DNA of 64,000 nucleotides, taken from NCBI GenBank assembly GCA_039583875.1, contig CM077147.1, positions 108,236,124 through 108,300,123 on the forward strand, in the 5' to 3' direction. Numbering within the stretch: position 1 is the stretch's first letter; each line of letters starts with the position of its first letter. Of the stretch, positions 44,014 through 52,635 are shown piece after piece. Both the position numbers and the translations under genes were made by a program. The notes below the pieces were generated by a model. That model had not been told where the DNA came from. It did not search any database and worked only from the letters and a program-made list of their open reading frames with translations. The DNA comes from Platanthera guangdongensis (Eukaryota; Streptophyta; Magnoliopsida; Asparagales; Orchidaceae).

Positions 44014-45770
44014 CATAGCGAGACATGATTTTACTAGTACACAAGCTAAAAACAAAAAGCACAAAACAAGCCAGGCGGACAGAGCACGAGACCGGCGAGT
44101 CCGCCAAGGTCGCAAAAGCTGCCTGAGATATTGCTGTTACACGCCGAATAGACACGGAGTCCGCCGAGACCGCGAGGTCACGCAGACACACCGTTATTCG
44201 CCGACTGCTGATGAACTGAAGAACAGACTGCCTACCCACCTGAGACCGGCAGACAGGTTATTGGAACTTGGAAATGATGAAACAGAGAACGGACAAGCCG
44301 CAGAAGATACCTGCTGAGATCGCAGATACCGCACAGTTCACAGAACTTGACAGCAGTCAAAACCAACCTCCTGGCTCCTTGAAGCTAGTCGCGCGACCTG
44401 CACACAGCAAACCGTTAACTCTACTCAAGCCGCGCGGATAGGAAAATCCAGACCGCAACAATTGACCAAGCCCCACTTACTGTTCACTCAGTTCCTGAGG
44501 TTATTATTCCTGATGTGACATGGGTCCTATTTATAGGCATGATGATGAGTGTGGTCACCGCTCTGGCCGATAGGATTACCGCCACATCCTGCAGCAAGAC
44601 TTCTCCGTAGTCTGCGGATACATACCAATCCGCCGCACCTGTGCAAGATAACCAGTCCGCCTAGCTTCTCCAATGCCGGACTCCAATCTCCAGTCCGCAT
44701 TGTTGCCAAAGGCTAAACCTCCTACATCACAAAAGCTGGACAGCAACACTAGTTTGCCTTATTGCAGAAGGCCAAGACAGGACCACCACATCCGGACTCC
44801 GCAGCAACAGTCCGTGAATCCGCAGACACAGCACCAGCCCGCATATCCCGAGCCCGCAGCCTCGCCACCAAGGCACCTGCCGGACTCAGCGGACATCCGG
44901 CTTCAGTCCGCACATCCCGATCCCACGGCTTTGCCATAAAGGCACCTGCCGGACTCAGCGGACACCCAACATCAGCCCGCACATCACGAGCCCACGGCTT
45001 TGCCACAAAGGCACCTGCCGGACTCAGCATACACGCTTATCCAGTCCGTACATACTGCAGATAACTCGACTGCCTATCTCTGCAGACAACTCCAGTCCAC
45101 AAGCCTGAGTCCTCTGTTGTCACTGACACCTTCCGGACTCAGCGGGCTCCAGCTCCAGTCCACATATAGTTGCGGACACAACCTCCAGTCTGCTTATCCC
45201 CAAACTCATAACCAAGGCATATGCACTTCTGCCGAGCTTGGCAGACTGAGAATCAGTCCGCGCTCCACTGCGCGATCTCCCCGGACTGAGCCAAACATGG
45301 ACTTGGTTCAGACCCAACCAAGTCCACACCACTGGCCACAAGGGCCAGTCCGCACTTACTGGCGGACACTGGATCTAGTCCGCTTGTCCCGATGAACTCC
45401 AGTATCAGTCCACATTGACTGGCGGTCTCTGCGGCTTCCACTTGTCGCTGCACCAGAGCAAGACCAAGGCAACTGCCAAACCGGTATGCTGAGCTCCAGT
45501 TCTTCAGTCCGCTTCATGCCGGACTCTGCGGCTAGAGTTACTATCCGCCCGGTTACTTCCTGGGATCCAACTGCCTGTTGAGCACAAGCCGGCCTGGCTA
45601 ACTGCCGCTGCTGTCCGCATAGTCCGCGCAAACAGACCGCCCAGGCCGCTACAGAGCAAACCATCTGCAACATCCCTGCCGACTTAGCAGTCCGCCAACC
45701 CTGTCCGTGTAGTCCGCGCGGATAGGTCCAAGTGATCCATTCACCCACTTTCACTTCACAAATTTCAACA
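44014..45770 (-). repeat. E4 3' LTR, main part
   Basis: After the CATAG duplication (44014-44018) the LTR resumes with CGAGACATGATTTTACTAG, matching 48288 onward. It ends at AATTTCAACA (45770). A core promoter CTATAAATAGGACCCA lies on the minus strand at 44521-44536. A 69-bp tandem repeat is at 44872-45078. The rest is CCGGACT/GTCCGC-rich. ORFs across it are not conserved between the LTR copies in a gene-like way. Confidence 0.9.
44872..45078. repeat. 69-bp tandem repeat in E4 3' LTR
   Basis: GGCACCTGCCGGACTCAGC starts at 44872, 44941 and 45010, exactly 69 bases apart, with the intervening CAGTCCGCACATCCCGA and CACGGCTTTGCCA parts conserved. The 5' LTR has the same array at 49144, 49213 and 49282. 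Confidence 0.9.
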
Positions 45771-45781
45771 CTCCCCCTTGA
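45771..45781 (-). other. E4 polypurine tract
   Basis: CAAGGGGGAGTG-type purine run on the minus strand directly before the LTR start TGTTGAAATTT. This fixes the 3' LTR boundary at 45770. Confidence 0.85.
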
Positions 45782-45802
45782 AGTGAGAAGTGGTGAATAA
45801 CT

Positions 45803-46690
45803 CTAGCAGCTCCCGTAACATTTCACCTGATCCCTCTGATAGCATCTATGAAGAAATGTCCAAGACATAGTCCTCGCCCCGCATATCATGGACCATGAGG
45901 GAGCCCTCCAGCATCTCCCAAAAGGAGTCATTCTTCCCTCTGCCTTCTTCTTCAGCTTCAACCTCCACTCATACATCACAGGAGTATCGCCAACTTCCTT
46001 GGGCACAAAAGCCCAAGCCTCATTACTTCTGAGAGAAGTCACCTCTTCAGTCTTGGTGTCAACCACCTCCTTGATTCTGGTGGGGTCATCACAGCCAGAA
46101 GACACTTGCTCGACCTAAGGGCCAGCAAGGAAACATGGGATCAAGCCCGCCATGTTCCCTTCACTATATCGAGCTGGTGGCTTACTGATCCTCTTCGATA
46201 TCCAAAGAACCTGATCATGGCTAACCACCTCCGCTGCTCCTGAACCAGCTCCGTTCCCTGGCAAACCCGGAACAATGCTCCCCTTGCTTCCTGAACAAGA
46301 TGCCTACTCACTAGAACCAGAAGCACCTGGAGCAACGCTCCCCCTGCTACCTGAACCAGAAGACTCCCCTCTTGAATAAGAACTGCCTGGAACATCGCTC
46401 CCCCTGCTTCCTGAACTGGAAGCCTCCGCCTACGAGCTAGAAGTACCCGGAGCATCGCTCCCCCTACTTCCTGACCCTAACGCCTTTGCCCCGGAGCTAG
46501 AACAACCTAGAGCTCCTGATGACTCAGGCAACTCCACCTGAACCTTAGCAGCAGCCTCCTTCAGCCCACCATCTAACCTGCTCATCTCTAGCTCCACATA
46601 AGAGCTATCCCAATACGGCGTCAACTCATCGAAGACAACTTCTCTCGATACGATGAGTCTCTTCACGCAGGATCCATACATCTCCATCTT
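45803..46690 (-). pseudogene. pol: E4 linker and reverse transcriptase stub
   Basis: On the minus strand 46687-46141 has a copia integrase C-terminal segment (VFDELTPYWDSS), a Gly/Ser-rich linker with a unit of about 60 bp repeated four times (GSRGSDAPGTSSS; GCTCCCC at 46277, 46336, 46397, 46457), and KPPARYSEG. 46105-45803 has EVTSLRSNEAWAFVPKEVGD and MYEWRLKLKK, the beginning of reverse transcriptase. It then jumps to non-matching sequence and the polypurine tract. The catalytic box and RNase H are deleted. Confidence 0.75.
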
Positions 46691-46695
46691 CTCCT

Positions 46696-47332
46696 CTACT
46701 CATCATACCCAACAAAGACAAGCTTCGTCTTGAGAGCACCCGGAGAGTGTATGTAATATGTAGATCCAAACACCCTTAGGTGTTTCACACTGGGCTTTAC
46801 TCCGAACATCAGCTCATAAGGAGTCTTCACATAGATCAGGCTAAGAGGCATCCGATTGATGTCATGAGCAGCACAGACCATCCCTTCCGGCCAAAGGGCC
46901 TTAGGAACACTTTTACTCCGAACATCAGCTCATAAGAAACCAACACCTACAGATCTCCGTTAACCAATGGATCATCCGAGCTGTAATACCGCCTTGTTGT
47001 GAAGTATGTCCACAAGAAACCTCCTTCCGGATTCCTTGCTTCCTGCAAAAGTTTGAGAACTCGGTTGAGCCAAACTCACCACTGATGCTTGTACTCAACT
47101 TCTTGATCCTCAGGCCAAGCTGTCCTTCCACAAGCTTCTTGAACTCCACAAACAAGAGCATCATATTGGACTTCTTCTTCATGAAGTATACCCAAGCATA
47201 CCTTGAATAGTCATCAACCAATATCAGCATGAACCTACTGCCTCCAAGACTGGCGGTGACGGTCGGCCCAACCAGAGCATAATGTATAACCTCCAAAGGT
47301 GCTTTACATCTGGATTGTGCCTTATCAACCAT
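46696..47332 (-). pseudogene. pol: E4 integrase catalytic core
   Basis: Minus-strand 47332-46925: KAPLEVIHYALVGPTVTASL, RFMLILVDDYSRYAWVYFM and FSNFCRKQGIRKEVSCGHTSQ. The second catalytic segment reads STSISGEFGS, so its aspartate is lost. 46881-46696 continues MPLSLIYVKTPYELMFGVKP and HLRVFGSTYYIHSP. A frame change near 46925 affects the QQNGVAERKN-like part. Confidence 0.85.
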
Positions 47333-47350
47333 AAAGCGATAAGCTTCACT

Positions 47351-48017
47351 TTACTGATATCCCGCATACCCCTGACCATCGCCATAGGATGACAATCTAG
47401 GCAAGCCTCTTAAGAGTCTTCTTTCCTCCATTGCTTTCAGCTTGTCCATCCCTACATGCCCCAGTCTTTCATGCCAGATAGCTGCACTATCACTGGGCTT
47501 CACCCGATCAGCACCAGAACTTGTTGAAGACCCAACAAGGTTCTTCTCCTTGCCTCCAACATGAGCTACATTCGCTGAGAGCAAGGTAACCTTGCACTCC
47601 TTCCTGAGATGACCATGCTGCTTGCATTTATAGCACCTTGGTCCTTCCTTCCTCTTCTCATCACGCCTAGTAGAAACACTGCTCTCTTGCTGATATGAAG
47701 TAGAAGGACCATCCTCTACAGCACCCTTCACCTCCTTCCTGAACAACCCAACAAGGGAAGTCCAAACCTCCGCAGCTGACCGACATCCACTGATGTGGTC
47801 AAAGGGCTCCGATGAGATCACCTGCTTGAGAATAGACTTCCTTCCAATCTCTCATCTCTTCAGCATTTCCAGCAGTAGCCTCTTGTCTTTCTACTCCGCA
47901 TACAACCTCCCAAAGGTCCTCTCCAAGAAGAAAGCTCTCCATACAATACTTCCACCTATCAAAGTTCGTCTCTGTAATGAGATCAATTCCATGAAAACTT
48001 GCTTCTTCCACTGCCAT
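47351..48017 (-). pseudogene. gag: E4 Gag fused by deletion to pre-integrase
   Basis: The ATG at 48017 (MAVEEASFHGIDLITET) starts Gag: NFDRWKYCMESFLLGEDLWE, a frameshift near 47810, AAEVWTSLVGLFRK and the CCHC knuckle CYKCKQHGHLRKEC. Then, with no protease motif, AAIWHERLGHVGMDKLKAM is reached, the pre-integrase zinc region. About 200 residues expected between them are missing, so this is an internal deletion that removed protease. Confidence 0.82.
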
Positions 48018-48084
48018 GGTTCTACCACTGGTTCCCTCTTCAAAGAGTAACCACTTCAGTTGATTGTTGCTTATCCACACCAAT

Positions 48085-48099
48085 CCAGCTCTGATACCA
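48085..48099 (-). other. E4 primer binding site
   Basis: TGGTATCAGAGCTGG on the minus strand immediately after the 5' LTR terminal CA. It is an exact match to the plant initiator methionine tRNA priming motif. Confidence 0.95.
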
Positions 48100-49471
48100 T
48101 GTTGAATTTTCTCAAAGTGGTCAGCAAGATAGCCTAAAGCCAAATGAATATTCTCAGAACTATCCAGTTAACACCTTGATCATGCGGAAACCCAAAGAGC
48201 AAGCTCAACACCACATGCAAATGGAAGAACAAGCGGATCTTATTTTTATTAACACTTCTTTACAGGGCGAGGTATACGTAGCGAGACATGATTTCGCCAG
48301 TACACAAGCTAAAAATAGAAAGCACAAAACAAGCCAGGCGGACAGAGCACGAGACTGCCGAGACCACCGAGTCCGCCAAGGTCGCCAAAGCCGCCCGAGT
48401 TGTTGCTGCTACAAGCCGAATAGACACGGAGTCCGCCGAGACCGCGAGGTCGCTTGAACACACCGTTATTCGCTAACTGCAGATGAACTGAAGAATAGAC
48501 CGCCTACCCGCCTGAGACCGGCGGACAGGTTATTGGAACTTGGAAATGTTGAATCAGAGAACGGACAAGCCGCAGAAGCGACCTGCTGAGATCGCAGAGA
48601 CCTCACACTTCACAGAACTTGACCACAGTCAAAACCAACCTCCTGGTTCCTTGAAGCTAGTCGTGCGACCTACACACAACAAACTTTTAACTCTACTCAA
48701 CCCGCGCGGACAAGAAAATCAAGACCGCAATAATTCACCAAGCCTCACTTACTGTTCACTCAGTTCCTGAGGTTATTATTCCTAATGTGACATGGGTCCT
48801 ATTTATAAGCACGATGATGAGTGTGGTCACCGCCCTGGCCGATATGATTACCGCCACATCCTGCAGCAAGAATTCTACGCAGTTCGCAGAAACATACCAG
48901 TCCGCCGCACCTATACAAGATAGCCAGTCTGCCTAGCTTCTCCAAGGTTGGACTCCAATCGCCAGTCCTCCTTGTCGCCAAAGGCCAAACCTCCTACATC
49001 ACAAAAGCCGGACAGCAACACCAGTCAGCCTTGTCACCGAAGGCCAAGCAAGGACCACCACAGCCGGACTCCGCTGCAACAGTCCTCCAATCCGTAGACA
49101 CAGTACCAGCCCGCTTATCCCGAGCCCACAGCCTCGCCACCAAGGCACCTGCCGGACTCAGCGGACACCCGTCTTCAGTCCGCACATCCCGAGCCCACGG
49201 CTTTGCCACAAAGGCACCTGCCGGACTCAGCGGACACCCGACATCAGTCCGCACATCCCGAGCCTACGACTTTGCCACAAAGGTACCTGCTGGACTCAGC
49301 GGACACGCCGATGCAGTCTGCACATACTGCGGACAGCGCGTCTACATATCTCTGCAAATAACTCCAATCCGCAAGCCTGAGTCCTCTACCATCACTGACA
49401 CCTTTCGGACTCAGCAGACTCCAGCTCCAGTCCGCACACAGTTCTAGACACAACCTCTAGTCCGCTTATCC
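48100..49471 (-). repeat. E4 5' LTR, truncated on the right
   Basis: Matches 27151-27332 plus 44019 to about 45200. It breaks at about 49471, just after GTCCGCTTATCC, whereas the 3' LTR continues another 560 bp. The cause is either deletion or an insertion whose far end is outside this window. The TATA region (48793-48807) and the 69-bp repeat (49144, 49213, 49282) are present. Confidence 0.85.
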
Positions 49472-49689
49472 AACACAACCCAACAGTCCAAAAAAACACA
49501 CAAGGTGTTATTATTTGTAAGCATACACTATCGTAGTGGTACTTTATCCACTGCCAACCCATGGACACAAAGAAACTTCCAAAAGTACTGATAACAAAAG
49601 AAAATCCAAGACTCGACATCGGATTTCCACAACGACGCAAAGAGAAGAAAAACCAAAACTTTCCTCAGGTATACTTAATGAATTTGAAG
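49472..49689. other. Unassigned junction sequence
   Basis: I recognise nothing coding here. The AT-rich plus strand contains TGTTATTATTTGTAAGC and later GACTCGACATCGG, which leads into the 141-bp array. It may be the edge of an inserted element, but no LTR-type terminus or duplication is clear. Confidence 0.4.
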
Positions 49690-50610
49690 TTCACCCGACG
49701 AAAAGTTCTAAGTACACATTGATTCATCGAGAATACTCGACGAATTGGAGTCAGACTCAACGAACCGACTCGATGAATTGGAAGACACTCGACGAATACA
49801 CTAAAATACTCGATATCAAGACCTCACTCGACACTTTTCTGCTTCACTCGACAAATTACACTTGGCAAATACAAAGACACTCGACGAATTGAAGGATACT
49901 CGACGAATTTAACTTAACAGATTTAGAGACACTCGATGAATTCAAGTCAGACTCAACGAACTAAGACACTCGATGAATCAAAAGATACTCGACGAATTGA
50001 GCTTGGCGAATTCAAAGATACTTGACGAATTTAAGGATACTCAACAAATTTAGCTTAACGGATTCAAAGACACTCGACAAATTCAAGTTAGACTAAACAA
50101 AATGAGACACTCGACGAATCCAAAGATACTCGACGAATTTAGCTCGACGAATCGAAGGATACTCGGCGTATTAAAGGATTCTCAAAGAATTTAACTTAAC
50201 GGATTCAGAGATACTCGATAAATTCAAGTCAGACTCAATGAACTGAGACACTTGACGAATCCAAAGATACTCGATGAATTGAGTTTAGTGAATTCAAAGA
50301 TACTCGACGAATTGAAGTATACTTGACGAATTTAACTTAACAGATTCAAAGACACTCGACGAATTCAAGTCAGACTCAACGAACTGAGACATTGGACGAA
50401 TCCAAAGATACTCGACGAATTAAGCCTGGAGAATTCAAAGATACTCAACAAATTGAAGGATACTCTATGAATTTAACTTAATAGATTTAGAGACACTCAA
50501 ATAATTCAAGTAAGACTCAACGAACTGAGAAAATCGACGAATCCAAAGATACTCGACGAATCGTGCTTGGCGAATTCAAAGAAAATTGACGAATTTGACT
50601 TGGACCAATT
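49690..50610. repeat. 141-bp higher-order tandem array of ACTCGACGAATT units
   Basis: A landmark phrase CAAGTCAGACTCAACGAA recurs at 49948, 50089, 50230, 50371 and 50512, exactly 141 bases apart. Each 141-bp block is about six subunits of 20-25 bp around AGACACTCGACGAATT, GATACTCGACGAATT or AACTTAACAGATT. An irregular part with a similar phrase at about 49750 precedes it. No ORF of note is present. The unit shares the CTCGACGA core with the minisatellites in the LTRs. Confidence 0.85.
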
Positions 50611-51077
50611 CCTACCCTACACAGATTCAGCAAACCCTAATCCCTATCCTATTCCTGAGTTCTATGCAGGAAATAAAAGATAACAGGAACAAAAGATAAC
50701 AGGAACAAAAGAATAAGTAAGATGGGGAGGAACCGCCACTTTCCTCAAAATCTCCTGAAACTCGAACTCCGAAGCTCTCAACTTCAAGATTCGACTGAAA
50801 GAACTCCTCATCTACGATCTCTGAAACTTTCGGGGCAAAAACAAGTGTTAGGCTACTCTCTCAAAACCAAAGAATCCACGAAATCCAGAATACTTACCAC
50901 ACACGAGAAGAGATCGGCGAGATCTTTCCGGATCTATACTCCGTCGAAGATTTCATCCACCGGAACTACCGAAACGGCGGTTGGAAGTTTCACGGAGGAA
51001 GGTCGTCACCGTATTCTTTCCACTCACAGGTCCAAAGTTTGGGGAAGAAGGATGAATAGGGTTTTCCTTTTGTTGGA
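50611..51077. other. Unassigned leader-like stretch
   Basis: I see no known domain. On the minus strand, from 51070 down, it looks like a plant 5' leader (AAACCCTATTCATCC), then a possible short reading MKSSTEYRSGKISPISS from about 50963, ending at a strong splice donor GTGTGTG/GTAAGTATT (about 50895). A plus-strand reading 50722-51105 also exists but has no recognisable content. It could be an LTR leader or a captured gene edge. Confidence 0.35.
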
Positions 51078-51535
51078 TACATTGGAAACAATGTACTTGA
51101 TTTGAAGAAGCCCTTTCAACTCAATGATATACATAAGTATGTATTTGATGTATGTTTCAGTTTATGCATGTAGGTTGCCTATATCATATTGATTGCATAG
51201 GTGGTCCAAGTTATATTGACATGTGGACTCAAAGAAGCTGACTAAAAAGTGAAGAAAATTGTCTAAGTACAAAAGCGTCGAGTGAAGTCAGCTAAGTGCT
51301 GAGTGAAGTCAGTACAATCAACATCTAGCAACTTGCAGTGCAGAAAAATGGCTAAGTACAAAAGTGTCGATACACTTCAACTATGTCAACACCTTCACAG
51401 AAGTTGTGTCAAGACAAGTCTGTTAACTCGACATCTTGAACACTAAGTCAGCAGTGTCGAGATAAGTTTGTTAACTCAACACTTTGAAGACTAAGTCAAC
51501 ATTGTTGAAATAAGTCAGTTATTGTTGGGTACATT
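51078..51535 (+). repeat. Partial LTR-like unit, first copy
   Basis: Starts TGTTGGATACATTG with a palindrome TACATTG/CAATGTA, then ACTCAATGATATACATAAG and TGTATTTGATGTATG. The same start recurs at 51536. It contains scattered TGTCGA and TCGACA motifs. It looks like the front of a copia-type LTR cut short; no end or duplication is seen. Confidence 0.5.
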
Positions 51536-52635
51536 GGGAATTGTGTACCTGATTTGGAGAAGTCCTTTCAACTCAATGATATACACAAATTTGTATTTGA
51601 TGTATGTTGATTTTATTTGTGCAGGAAAAATAAACTAAGTACAAATGTGTCGAGACACTAGACAAGTGTCGACACTTTTGAAAAAGCTGCACTGAGATAA
51701 GGAATCAAGCGGTATAAACACGTATGACTAATGTCGACACCATTATTCAAGTTATGTCGAGACAAGATGCAAGCTGTGTCGACACCCAGGACTTGGGTCG
51801 ACACCATGAAACAATAAATCAATTGTGTCGACACTCAGGAGTAGTGTCGACACACTTTACAAAAGTTATGTTGAGACTGAATAAAAGCTGTGTCGACACA
51901 CAGGACTTGGGTCGACACCGTCAGAAAAGAAATTAGCTGTGTCGACACTCGGGACTAGTGTCGACACATTTCACACAAGTGTTGAGACAAGAAGTTAGAT
52001 GTGTCGACATACATACATATTTGGGTTGACATCCCTATAAGAGAAGTGTCGACACCCAGGACTGGTGTCTACATAATCAAAGTACAGCAGTGTCAACACA
52101 TTCATAAAAAATGCTCTCTGGACAGTATTTCTACAAAGTACAGAATTCAAGGCCTGAAGTTCTGACAGGTGTCAAAACTGTCAGATGTCAGTAAATTTAC
52201 CGGGGCAGCCGGTCACCCTTTGCCAAAGCCTGTAAAAGAAGATCAACTCGACAGAAATAGATGAAAATCAATTCCCATTCTTCTTCTCCAAATCTGTCAG
52301 AGAAAATTCATATAATTCTGAAGGAGGAAAGAAGGCTGATCGAGGATCATCTTCTATCTTCTCCAGCTAATTTCAACCCTAACTTCTCCTTCAAGAAGCT
52401 TTGAAAAAGCTAAGAAGGGTTGGATCATTTTCTTCATAACAAGGATTAAGGGAGAAGATTCCACATAAAGATCTGATCAAGAAGTCACCAATCTCTCTCT
52501 TACTTTGTGATATTTCAAAACACAAAATTCCTTTTTGATATTAGAAATTTGTAAGATCTATTTGTAGATCTGAGGGTAGGGAATTAATTTCTCTAAGTTG
52601 TAAGCCTATATTATAAAGGCTGAGGTAGGGCTGTG
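51536..52635 (+). repeat. Partial LTR-like unit, second copy
   Basis: Starts TGTTGGGTACATTGGG, diverged from 51078. It contains a dense set of GTGTCGACAC palindromes (51776-52060), then AT-rich sequence with GTAAGATCTATTTGTAGATC resembling an LTR U5, up to the E6 start. No coding region is present. The orientation as a plus-strand LTR is inferred from the TG start. Confidence 0.5.
51766..52065. repeat. GTGTCGACAC palindrome cluster
   Basis: At least nine copies of GTGTCGACAC or GGGTCGACACC occur, with CCAGGACTT or TCAGGAGTA between paired copies about 22 bases apart and AAGCT or CAATT-containing spacers between pairs. The core GTCGAC is again a TCGA palindrome. Confidence 0.8.

Larger units (their letters stand above)
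27151..49471 (-). mobile_element. E4: Tork-like Ty1/copia deletion derivative, interrupted by E3
   Basis: Minus-strand element. Its 3' LTR is at the left (27151-45770, split by E3), the internal region is only 2.3 kb (45771-48099), and the 5' LTR starts at 48100. Both LTRs begin TGTTGAATTTTCTC on the plus strand, and a perfect TGGTATCAGAGCTGG priming site abuts the 5' LTR. The internal region has gag, a small integrase part and a stub of reverse transcriptase; protease and most of reverse transcriptase/RNase H are gone. The integrase (PLEVIHYALVGP, LILVDDYSRYAWVYFM) resembles the Tork lineage. The right end is lost at about 49471. Confidence 0.85.

Noticed and set aside
43976..44317. Readings spanning the E3/E4 junction, also at 48176-48457
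   Set aside because: They cross LTR boundaries or lie in E4 LTR sequence; the second copy shows they are not conserved as proteins.
49690..50610. Possible CRISPR-like array
   Set aside because: Spacers are themselves repeats in a 141-bp higher-order unit, the repeats vary, and the context is a plant nuclear genome.
50722..51105. 127-codon plus-strand reading
   Set aside because: No recognisable domain; it crosses into the LTR-like unit at 51078, and the minus strand gives a more gene-like leader.
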